Positions 1-7,091 of a stretch of DNA of 16,188 nt are shown in pieces. Position 1 is the stretch's first letter; every line of letters starts with the position of its first letter. Origin of the DNA: Pedobacter sp. (GTDB taxonomy: Bacteria; Bacteroidota; Bacteroidia; Sphingobacteriales; Sphingobacteriaceae); assembly GCA_004295885.1 (NCBI GenBank), contig SEDG01000026.1:1-16188 (forward strand), written 5' to 3'. A model generated the notes under the pieces. It saw only the letters and a list, made by a program, of their open reading frames with translations. It ran no database searches and was not told the DNA's origin. A program made the position numbers and the translations under genes.

Positions 1-509
1 GTTCCTGGTGGCGTATTTGGTGCTACACTAACAATACCAGTTCCTGGTGTTAGGGTTACATTACCGCCGCTATTATTTGAATTTTCTGTAATGGTTACCG
101 CTGCAATAGTTGCAGGGCTGCCACCATTAAATTTATCATTAGTTAATACATTTAACAAAGATGGATTACCAACTGTAGACCCTACAGTTCCGTTATCGGC
201 CACTGCTTCAATTATGCCCGAAGAAACAACCACAACAATATTTGCACTTGCTGTTTTAGTAGGATCCTGTTTATCAGTGATGGTGTAATTGATAGTATAG
301 GTTCCCGCTGGAGTACCTGGCGCAACATTTACTTTACCAGTTGCCGCGTTCAATGTCACTTTCCCTAAACTGTTATTGGAGTTTTCGGTGATTGTTACGT
401 TGGTTGTAGTGGCAGTTAAGTTAGCATTGTATTTGTCGTTTGCTAAGATGTCTGCGATTGCCTCTCCACCAGTAACCGAGCTAGCCACACCATTATCGTT
501 AACAGCAGA
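1..509 (-). repeat. 99-residue tandem repeats within the adhesin-like gene
   Basis: Two consecutive protein repeats with a period of 297 bp. Unit 1 (509-213) begins SAVNDNGVASSVTGGEA and includes DILANDKYN, VTITENSNNSLGKVTL, VNVAPGTPAGTYTINYTITD. Unit 2 (212 to the window edge, incomplete) begins EAVADNGTVGSTVG and includes NVLTNDKFN, VTITENSNNSGGNVTL, VSVAPNTPPGT. The DNA copies are diverged, so the similarity is mainly at protein level, as in older Ig-like/CshA-type stalk repeats. More units probably follow beyond base 1. Confidence 0.85.
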
Positions 510-707
510 TAAATTAGATGGGCATAACAATGGATCAGTAGTAATGGTGCCACTCGCAACAATTGGATCACAAGGTGAAGTATGGCCAATAGTTGTTATA
601 TTATAGGTTACCGTCGAATTAAATGTTCCAGTAATTGTTACCGTTTTGTCTGTGCTATTTATAATATAATTTGCAGGAGATATAGTCCCGGTAACAAAAG
701 CACTTGC
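1..707 (-). pseudogene. Continuation of the adhesin-like gene in a shifted frame, open to the window edge
   Basis: Read on the minus strand with GCA at 707-705 as a codon, this stretch has no stop down to base 1 and continues the same kind of protein: ASAFVTGTISPANYIINS, then a Cys-containing linker, then tandem repeats. The upstream frame is natural up to GGVW (TGG at 711-709) and turns into low-likelihood sequence (SKCFCYRDYISC) just after it. A one-base insertion or two-base deletion near 702-711 would explain both sides. Hence the gene is a frameshifted pseudogene, a phase-variable gene in its off state, or a sequencing error. There is no long homopolymer; the nearest run is four T at 696-699. 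The 3' end lies outside the window. The codon pattern and protein composition (Thr/Asn/Val-rich beta strands) match the upstream part. Confidence 0.8.
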
Positions 708-3700
708 TCCAAACGCCACCAGTAGTCGCGTTAGCCAGCATTCTACTTGAACCAACACATAAATCGCCTCCTCCAGTTATTGGAGCTATAGTGGGTCTAG
801 CATTAATAGTTAATGATGTACTTGTACATCCGGCAGGTGCGATATAGCTAATTAACACTGAACCTGGCGCTATTGCAGTAACCAAGCCAAATGGGCTAAC
901 AGTTGCAACAGCGGTATTTGAGCTTCCCCAAGTTCCACCACCAGTGGCGTTTGCCAATTGCAAAGTAGAACCCTCACAAATAGCAGAAGTGCCTGGCGTG
1001 ATAGGTGTAGCTAGTGTTGATGATTTGATATTGATATCAATTGGCGTTCTTGGTCCATCACCACAAGAGTTAGTAGGCTGAATATAATATGTTGTGTTAA
1101 CCAACAAATTAGGTGTATTAAAAGGAATCATTCCTAGGTTTGTACCACCCGAGGCGGCAGTCCAAATAGAATAAGATGATCCATTGCCATAAGGGATATT
1201 AGATAAAGTAATTGTTGCACTACTATTTGCACAAATATCCGCCGGAGCAACAAGCAATCCGGTTGTAGGCGTAGCAGATAGCACCAATACATAACTCGCA
1301 GTTGAAGTACAACTTCCGTTAGAATAGGTGTTGGTAATGATATAATTTCCAGCCTGACTTGCAGCAATGTTTACAACTCCTGTGTTCACATCGATACTTA
1401 ATCCGATGGTAGAAGCAAACGTACTGCTGGTAATACCTGTTGTATTGCCACCGAATGTTAGACTTGCAGTACCGCCAGCTGAATGACAATAAGGGCCGCC
1501 ATAATTAATGGTACGTACGGTTGGAGGAAAAACAGATACTGTTAGTGTAAACGGTGCTCCTTCACAAGAACCCGACCTTGGTGTAACTGTATATCGAACA
1601 ATTCCATTTCCGGTTAACATTCCTGTAATATTCGGTTCATTGCTACCTGCAGCTCCACCGGTAACAGTACCTGACACCAAAGTTGGTGCAGACCATGAAT
1701 AGACTGTTCCACCTGGAACACCAGAAGGTTCCACTAAAAAGGAGTGTGCAGAACAAACAGAAGCGGTTTGAGCAGAAACGGCGGCAATCTGACTAACTGA
1801 TATAGTGGCTATTGCCGAGAAAACCTCTGCGCAGGCGGCTGTTTGAGAGACGACGCGGTATGCCCTAGTTTGGATTAAACCAGCGTAACTCTGAGTGGTA
1901 GTTGTATTAGCAATGGCTGTCCACGTGGCACCAGCATCCGTAGAATATTCCCAACGGATAACAGTTCCAGTAATCCCAGCAGCAGTTAAATTACCAATAT
2001 TATTAACAGCGCAAACCGTTACATAATCAGGCGTAACCGTGCCACCAGACGAAACTGTAATCACAATTGAACTTGTGTTGGGTCCAGAACACCCAGCGGC
2101 CGAGGCGGTAATGGTAGCATTGCCAGTAAAGGCGGCCGACCATGTCATCTGGCCCGTGGTAGGATTCATTGTTCCGGCAGTGCTTGGACTCACACTATAG
2201 GTAATACCCGTAGTGTAATTAGCGGTTGCAACGTATGAAACCACACCAGAACCTTGACAACGGGTTGCGGCATAAGCGTTAAAAACTGGATTAGTAACTG
2301 CTCCATTAACAGTGAGCAGACCAGTAATCTCAACATCAGTTGGTCCGCCCTGTGTGGTAACTTTGTAGCTTTGTGCGCCTACGGTAATGGCTGGGATACC
2401 TGAAATTGTAAAGTAAGCCGGAGCCACTGGAGAAGTTGTAGCTGCTGTGTAAACACCAGTTAAACCTGCAGGCAGGTTTGCAGTAGCACCAGTTGTTGTT
2501 CCCCAAAAAGTATAAACTATGGGCGTAATGGGCGTAGTAGGACTATAACAAATTGTTTGAGCATCTGTCCCAGACGCAGAAGTTAGCGTGATCACTGGTA
2601 CAACTGCAGGCGTAATGGACGCAACATCGTTATTTGTAGTGATATCACTTTGGGGACCAGAAATAGTTGCAGTATTTTGATAAGACCCAGTAGATTTTGT
2701 AATTGCACTGACTACCAATGTAGCTGTACTTGCACCATTAGCAGCAAGCGAGCCCACAATCCATTTTCCAGTTGCATTGTTAAAAGCTGTTCCCGCAGAT
2801 GCGGTATGAGAAACATACGTATATCCAGCAGGTAGTACATCTGTAACTATCACATTAATCGCATTTCCCGGACCTAAGTTTTTTGCTGTAATGGTAAAAT
2901 TAACCGTCGAGCCAATAACAGGAGTAGCGTTGTCCACGGTTTTTGTAACCGCTCTATCAATATTACATAAGTTTATGGTAATAGGTAGTGATTGTGCACT
3001 GTTACCGCAATCTAGCCCTGTAGTTAACGTATAAACTCCAGAAACTGAAGCTGTATAACTTAAGGCATTAGCGCCTGGAATCATAACTCCATCCAAATAC
3101 CATTGGTATGGTGCCTTACTATTTGGATCTCCAGAAAGTATAGCAGAAGCACAATCTCCTTGTGCAAAAGTTGGCACCAATGCTTTTTCTGGTAAAGGTG
3201 TTAAGAAGTTCGACATTGAGAATCCTCCGCCCTGCTGAACCATGGAAACAGTTAGCCTTGATGTACTTTCTAAAGTAATAGCATTTGGATTAGCAACATT
3301 GGTATTGGTAAAATCTATGATAAACAAACCAGATGAACCTAACTGTCTTCTAACACCAACGCCTGGTATCGTCTCGATATCCTTGCTCGTTAACCCATTA
3401 TCGGTAGTAATGAAAACTTTTGCTGCAGCGTCGTTTAAAATAATGTAAGCAAAATAAGGTAAATCATTTGCAGGTGTATATTTTCTGAATTTGTATGCTT
3501 GAACCTTCGTAGAACCTGTACAATCTGAAATGGGAACCAGCGTGGCAAGATCAACCTCGCAATTGTCGGCCGTACCTGAATAAGCAGCTACTTTTTTAGT
3601 AGACAGTATTCTTGTAGCAGAATAGATCTGACCTTCGGCGGTATTTGCCGAATTGGTGCCTCCAGGAATACCATTATTAAAGGTAATAAAGTCTCCAGCA

Positions 3701-4647
3701 GCTGCCAAGGTATAAATAACAGTAGTATGGATGGCGCCAGCAGCTGTATAATTAACTACCGTAACAACTGTATTATCTTCTGAGGCTACTACCGTTGTTT
3801 GTTCAGAAACGTCATTTCCATTTCCCCTAACAACAATATATTGTGTGCCTAAAGACGAAACCGGAGCAACTGGATTACTTGTACCATCGAAACAATTACC
3901 ATTGGTTGGAGAATCATAGGCGGCACTGGAATTCATAACCGCAGGGCCTGAGGTTTCTACCAAAGAACCAATACGATCTTGAAATAAATAAGACTGACCA
4001 GCATTTAAAGTCGTTATTGGAACGCCATTAATTCTTAAAATTGTTCCGTTATTAATAGCCATTACGCTATAAATTGGCCTTACTGGTCGGTTTGGTGATG
4101 GATAGTATATATCTCCATCTCTATAATAACCAACCCTAAATGAAGTGCCCACAGCTGCATCGCCGAAACTAAATAGTGAGGAGTTTCCTTTTATATAATC
4201 GTCAAGTCCTTGACCAAGATCTTGATCTGAAACAATGTTCCTTAAGTTTACTGTAATCGGTTGATCGCCAATAACAATTAATCCAGCGTCATCTATTACT
4301 GTATTTAGTGCATGTCTTTGGTTTCCGTTAGCATTTATTAATCCTACAAATCGATAAACCTTTGGATGACCAACTACTAATGGATCAGAATTTAAAGGCG
4401 TAACAGCGGCATTAGTTCCGTCGCTTTTCCTGATAGTTAGGTTAACAGGAGTAACACTATTTGTAGCAATAATTAATTCGTTTCCCTCGGTAAAATAAAC
4501 CCAAGGCGCTGGAGCGATGTAATGATTTTTGTAAGATTGAGCACTCACTGAATGTGAAAAAAGCAACAAAGAACAAATTAGCGCAAGAGTTTTTGCAATT
4601 ATTTTAGTCGTTCTAAGAAGTGAAGCTTTTAGTAAAAAAATATCCAT
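655..4647 (-). CDS. Large secreted Ig-repeat adhesin-like protein (IgGFc-binding-like, DUF11, Ig-like domains), N-terminal part before a frameshift
   Basis: The frame encodes about 1330 residues and then stops at 655 after an abrupt change of character. I take the ATG at 4647 as the start: it begins MDIFLLKASLLRTTK followed by a hydrophobic stretch and a cleavage site near SVSA/QSYK, a good Sec signal peptide. A GTG at 4677 would only add ten residues in front. Residues ~40-480 resemble the IgGFc-binding-protein N-terminal region common in Bacteroidota surface proteins (for example GTQYIVVRGNG near 270). An Ig-like segment (PYQWYLDGVMIPGAN) follows near 515. A DUF11 domain (DRAVTKTVDN ... VTDVLPAGYTYVSHT) spans ~565-680. 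Several Ig/PKD-like repeats follow, and a Big_2-like segment (GGTWGSSNTAVATVS) lies near 1240. Proteins of this layout usually end in a gliding-motility-associated/T9SS sorting domain, which would lie outside the window. The domain calls are by eye. The last ~20 residues before the stop are out-of-frame translation (see the frame at 1-707). Confidence 0.8.
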   Translation of the reverse strand: MDIFLLKASLLRTTKIIAKTLALICSLLLFSHSVSAQSYKNHYIAPAPWVYFTEGNELIIATNSVTPVNLTIRKSDGTNAAVTPLNSDPLVVGHPKVYRFVGLINANGNQRHALNTVIDDAGLIVIGDQPITVNLRNIVSDQDLGQGLDDYIKGNSSLFSFGDAAVGTSFRVGYYRDGDIYYPSPNRPVRPIYSVMAINNGTILRINGVPITTLNAGQSYLFQDRIGSLVETSGPAVMNSSAAYDSPTNGNCFDGTSNPVAPVSSLGTQYIVVRGNGNDVSEQTTVVASEDNTVVTVVNYTAAGAIHTTVIYTLAAAGDFITFNNGIPGGTNSANTAEGQIYSATRILSTKKVAAYSGTADNCEVDLATLVPISDCTGSTKVQAYKFRKYTPANDLPYFAYIILNDAAAKVFITTDNGLTSKDIETIPGVGVRRQLGSSGLFIIDFTNTNVANPNAITLESTSRLTVSMVQQGGGFSMSNFLTPLPEKALVPTFAQGDCASAILSGDPNSKAPYQWYLDGVMIPGANALSYTASVSGVYTLTTGLDCGNSAQSLPITINLCNIDRAVTKTVDNATPVIGSTVNFTITAKNLGPGNAINVIVTDVLPAGYTYVSHTASAGTAFNNATGKWIVGSLAANGASTATLVVSAITKSTGSYQNTATISGPQSDITTNNDVASITPAVVPVITLTSASGTDAQTICYSPTTPITPIVYTFWGTTTGATANLPAGLTGVYTAATTSPVAPAYFTISGIPAITVGAQSYKVTTQGGPTDVEITGLLTVNGAVTNPVFNAYAATRCQGSGVVSYVATANYTTGITYSVSPSTAGTMNPTTGQMTWSAAFTGNATITASAAGCSGPNTSSIVITVSSGGTVTPDYVTVCAVNNIGNLTAAGITGTVIRWEYSTDAGATWTAIANTTTTQSYAGLIQTRAYRVVSQTAACAEVFSAIATISVSQIAAVSAQTASVCSAHSFLVEPSGVPGGTVYSWSAPTLVSGTVTGGAAGSNEPNITGMLTGNGIVRYTVTPRSGSCEGAPFTLTVSVFPPTVRTINYGGPYCHSAGGTASLTFGGNTTGITSSTFASTIGLSIDVNTGVVNIAASQAGNYIITNTYSNGSCTSTASYVLVLSATPTTGLLVAPADICANSSATITLSNIPYGNGSSYSIWTAASGGTNLGMIPFNTPNLLVNTTYYIQPTNSCGDGPRTPIDINIKSSTLATPITPGTSAICEGSTLQLANATGGGTWGSSNTAVATVSPFGLVTAIAPGSVLISYIAPAGCTSTSLTINARPTIAPITGGGDLCVGSSRMLANATTGGVWSKCFCYRDYISCKLYYK

Positions 4648-4858
4648 ACACTGTTTACAAAGTATTACTACCTGCACACGTATGGCAAATTCAACGCCAT
4701 GGAATTATTTTTTACACTCATAGCGATATCAGCTTTTGGTAATTAGCTGATTTAATGTTTAAACAACTAAAAGAAACGTGATTTCCCGGTGATCTAAAAT
4801 GAGAAAGAATTTGCACGGTTATTTAACTTTTAGTTAACAACTTATTTTTAGTTGAATA

Positions 4859-4932
4859 TTTTCCCCAATTGTCTTTATCCAATTACCCAATATGGGGAGA
4901 TAATTACCCATAAATACCTATAACAATACCTA
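4859..4932 (-). promoter_or_regulatory. Array of TGGGTAATT-like boxes phased at 21-22 bp (possible regulator binding sites)
   Basis: On the minus strand, similar boxes start at 4932 (TAGGTATTG), 4910 (TGGGTAATT), 4889 (TGGGTAATT) and 4867 (TGGGGAAAA), giving spacings of 22, 21 and 22 bp. An extra TAGGTATTT starts at 4920. The two central boxes are identical 9-mers separated by 12 bp, which puts them two helical turns apart on one face of the DNA. That geometry resembles paired direct-repeat sites of LytTR-type response regulators, though the bases do not match their published consensus. The array lies about 215-285 bp upstream of the adhesin-like ATG. Function is inferred from spacing alone. 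Confidence 0.35.
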
Positions 4933-4950
4933 TAGGTTACCGAATCCTCA

Positions 4951-4998
4951 AGTGGGGAGTAAGTAATAATCCTTGTTATGTAGAAATAACTCCCCACT
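4951..4998. repeat. 10-bp perfect inverted repeat, AGTGGGGAGT ... ACTCCCCACT
   Basis: The left arm is at 4951-4960 and the right arm at 4989-4998, with a 28-bp AT-rich spacer that itself contains a small ATAA/TTAT inverted pair. The G/C-rich arms stand out from the AT-rich surroundings. It lies 41-88 bp downstream of the galactokinase-like stop. It could be an operator with half-sites about 38 bp apart, or an RNA stem at the end of the operon transcript. No T-run follows, so it is not a standard intrinsic terminator. Confidence 0.6.
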
Positions 4999-5006
4999 AA
5001 TTGTTT

Positions 5007-5030
5007 TGATGATCTAGTAAATAGTCATCA
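5007..5030 (-). terminator. Possible 3'-end hairpin after the galactokinase-like gene
   Basis: A stem with one bulged base: T-GATGA (5007-5012) pairs with TCATC-A (5025-5030), and inside it CTA (5014-5016) pairs with TAG (5022-5024) around a 5-nt loop. It starts about 8 nt after the TGA stop. Nothing resembling a U-tract follows on the minus strand, so it may stabilise the 3' end rather than terminate transcription. Confidence 0.3.
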
Positions 5031-5038
5031 TTTCGTTA

Positions 5039-6190
5039 TCAGCATATCAAAATTGTACCCTCTTCTATTTCAATTACATAACCAGCTAACTTGTCGGCAA
5101 ATTTAGCTTCAAACATCTGAGTTATTTCTTCGATAAAATCATCTATCCTATCTTCCTTAACGATGTTCAGCGTGCAACCTTCAAATCCTTCGCCCAACAT
5201 GCAAGCTCCCAAAACATCAGAATTTTTTTTAACTGTATCAACCAAAAAATCCAACTCACTACAACTCACGTCATAGTATTCACTCAATCCATTATGCGTT
5301 TCGTACATCAGCGCACCAAACTCCTTCAGATTTGCGTTTCTAAGGCACTCAGCGGCCATTAAAACACGCTGATTTTCTCCTACAATAAACTTACATTTTT
5401 TATAGACTTCAATGTCTTTTCGCTTAACATATTTGTCTAGCATTTTTAAACTAGCATCTCTTAATCTTGTTAACTCAGTAACGTTATTCTTAACCAACAT
5501 TAAGCCTTGTTCACACTGTGCTAGATTTACCATTAGCTTATCATTTGCAATTTGGCTATCCAAATCTGCTTTCAGCAAAACAAGTTGATAACCGGCTAAC
5601 TTTAAGGGGATGTATTCATAGGCTAAACTTTTGCCATCTAAAAGAATAGCATTTCCTTTTTTCCCAAAAACAGACGCAAACTGATCAGTCAAACTAGGGT
5701 TAACTCTTTTGAAATCGTTCCCTGCCATCTGGGCGATTTTTGCCAGATCTAGCATCGGAACAGACAGGGAAAAAAGTTCAATTAACGCGTAAGCCGTAGC
5801 ACATTCCATCGCAGCAATTGAAGAAAATTTGTTAGCTAATGGCACATCACCATCCAAATAAAGATTAAACCCACCGATCTGATAGCCCCATTTCTGCAGC
5901 TGATCTGCAACACCCAAAATGCAATTAATCCAATCTTTTGCTGTGGTATATAGATCACAAAGCTTGGTTTGGAAAGCTTCCTGATAACTTTCTGAAAAAA
6001 GGTGAATCTCATCATCGCTCCTCCTACACACAGCCACATAAGTCGCTATGTCTATAGCGGCAGGCAATACATAACCATCAATATCTTTCGCGTACCCTCC
6101 TGCTAAATTAATCTTCGCTGGAGAGCGAACGATGATGGGAACGCGGTTAAAATGCTTTTTAAAAGCCGATTTTATAGATTCGATGATCAT
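5039..6190 (-). CDS. Divergent galactokinase-family (GHMP) protein, catalytic motifs altered
   Basis: The 383 residues match the usual galactokinase length and have no signal peptide, so the protein is cytoplasmic. True galactokinases phosphorylate galactose at C1 in the Leloir pathway. Family traits kept include INLAGG (27-32), DGYVLPAAID (38-47), TDQFASVFGKKGNAILLD (168-185, with D169 at the catalytic-base position), ENQRVL (272-277) and the VSCSELD region (308-314). However, the substrate motif normally GRxNLIGEHxDYNGG reads AKINLAGGYAKDIDG (25-39), losing the Arg, Glu, His and Asp positions that contact galactose. The ATP-loop motif GLSSSA reads KFSSIA (121-126). The third motif GAGFGGC reads GEGFEGC (333-339). 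The Tyr of the NSxVKxxLxxSxYN segment is also absent (207-220). It starts 22 nt after the GH16 stop and is probably co-transcribed with it. It may be a pseudokinase or sensor comparable in concept to yeast Gal3, or a kinase for another substrate. Family assignment is firm and activity is doubtful. Confidence 0.85.
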   Translation of the reverse strand: MIIESIKSAFKKHFNRVPIIVRSPAKINLAGGYAKDIDGYVLPAAIDIATYVAVCRRSDDEIHLFSESYQEAFQTKLCDLYTTAKDWINCILGVADQLQKWGYQIGGFNLYLDGDVPLANKFSSIAAMECATAYALIELFSLSVPMLDLAKIAQMAGNDFKRVNPSLTDQFASVFGKKGNAILLDGKSLAYEYIPLKLAGYQLVLLKADLDSQIANDKLMVNLAQCEQGLMLVKNNVTELTRLRDASLKMLDKYVKRKDIEVYKKCKFIVGENQRVLMAAECLRNANLKEFGALMYETHNGLSEYYDVSCSELDFLVDTVKKNSDVLGACMLGEGFEGCTLNIVKEDRIDDFIEEITQMFEAKFADKLAGYVIEIEEGTILIC

Positions 6191-6212
6191 CTACGTTCTT
6201 ACTTGTTTGATA

Positions 6213-7091
6213 TTAATTTTGGTTTTTCTTCTGATAAACCCTCACGTAGTCAACCTGCAACTTATTTGGAAACTTTGTTCCCTTTAAATCTCCGCCGTTT
6301 AATCCGCCCATGGCAACATCTAATAGGATATAATGCTTTTGTTTAAATGGATTTAGGCTGTCTTTATTTTCATTTTGCAACTGGGTTAAAGGCACACTTA
6401 GATATAAAACATCGTCAACAAAAAGACTAATATTTTCACTATCCCAATCCATTCGCCATACGTGAAATTTATTTGCCCAAGCTTTGCCACCCAATTCCGC
6501 AACAGTTTTTGTTTCACTGAACCACTTTGGTTTGCCGTCCTTACCTAGGCTTGCAATATTCGACAAGATTTTACCCTTGTAATATTCCATAATATCAATT
6601 TCTCCGTTTGCTGGCCATCTGCCAGCAACTCCTAAAGTCCAGAAGGCTGGCCACAACCCGTTACTCACATCAATTTTACCACGCATTTCAAAACGTCCAT
6701 ATTGCCAACTTTGTAATCCTTTGGTAATTAGACAAGCGCTGGTATATTCGATATTTTTACGATTCTTTCGCCACTCATTACTTCCATCTACATAAAATGG
6801 ATTTGGTTTTTGCTCTTTTCTCGGCTCTACAATCAGTAACCCATTTTTGCAAAATGCATTTTCAGGTTGGTACCATTGCAGTTCTTCATTGCGCACAAAA
6901 CCCTTTTCGTAAGTCCAGTTTTTAGGGTTTGGCATACCATCTTGTTCAAATTCGTCTGCCCAGATTAGATCATATCCTTCGCTACTGTAAGCCGCAATGT
7001 TTTGATCAATGTTTCCCTTCGTAACCGTACAAGAAATCATACAAGTTAACCCCAAAATCAAAGTGCTTAAAACGCTATTTTGCTTGCGCAT
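6213..7091 (-). CDS. GH16 endo-glycanase lipoprotein (laminarinase/endo-beta-1,3-galactanase-like)
   Basis: 292 residues. The N-terminus MRKQNSVLSTLILGLTCMISC is a lipoprotein signal with the modified Cys most likely at 21, so the enzyme is probably membrane-anchored and plausibly surface-exposed. The GH16 fold is marked by YDLIWADEFEQDG (40-52), a Trp-rich substrate cleft (WQYGRFEMRGKI 129-140, GLWPAFWTLG 145-154) and the catalytic signature GEIDIME (163-169). In that signature E164 is the nucleophile, D166 the assisting Asp and E169 the acid/base. The extra Met between the Asp and the second Glu is the beta-bulge form found in laminarinases, agarases and related endo-beta-1,3-glycanases. 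Its start overlaps the end of the GH2 gene by 17 nt, which suggests translational coupling. Partnership with a beta-galactosidase and a galactokinase homologue favours a galactan substrate over laminarin. GH16 subfamily specificity cannot be read reliably by eye. Confidence 0.9.
   Translation of the reverse strand: MRKQNSVLSTLILGLTCMISCTVTKGNIDQNIAAYSSEGYDLIWADEFEQDGMPNPKNWTYEKGFVRNEELQWYQPENAFCKNGLLIVEPRKEQKPNPFYVDGSNEWRKNRKNIEYTSACLITKGLQSWQYGRFEMRGKIDVSNGLWPAFWTLGVAGRWPANGEIDIMEYYKGKILSNIASLGKDGKPKWFSETKTVAELGGKAWANKFHVWRMDWDSENISLFVDDVLYLSVPLTQLQNENKDSLNPFKQKHYILLDVAMGGLNGGDLKGTKFPNKLQVDYVRVYQKKNQN

Larger units (their letters stand above)
4648..5038. other. Structured non-coding region between the PUL and the adhesin-like gene
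   Basis: About 390 bp with no supportable gene. Besides the inverted repeat, box array and hairpin listed separately, it holds two small perfect inverted repeats: TTAACT-TTT-AGTTAA at 4823-4837 and ATCAGCT-N10-AGCTGAT at 4728-4751. The downstream gene's promoter should be here. On the minus strand a TTTG lies about 20 nt before a TAATACTTTG just upstream of the ATG at 4647. This is only a loose match to the Bacteroidota -33/-7 consensus (TTTG, TAnnTTTG), and I do not call it a promoter. No Shine-Dalgarno sequence is visible before the ATG. Confidence 0.6.

Noticed and set aside
91..606. Two short plus-strand frames (91-288, 376-606)
   Set aside because: They are antisense to the frameshifted adhesin tail, whose repeat structure on the minus strand explains the openness.
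696..711. Programmed ribosomal frameshifting in the adhesin gene
   Set aside because: I see no slippery heptamer of the X XXY YYZ kind and no clear downstream stem; a mutation or sequence error is simpler.
4655..4664. TAATACTTTG as a Bacteroidota -7 promoter element
   Set aside because: It is one base off the TAnnTTTG spacing and would leave a leader of only a few nucleotides, too weak to call.
4648..4677. GTG at 4677 as the adhesin start
   Set aside because: It adds ten residues ahead of a good signal peptide that already has an ATG. Neither site has a clear Shine-Dalgarno sequence, so the ATG is preferred.
4796..4834. Tiny plus-strand frame starting ATGAGAAAGAAT in the intergenic region
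   Set aside because: It is only twelve codons long, with no ribosome-binding site and no conserved features.
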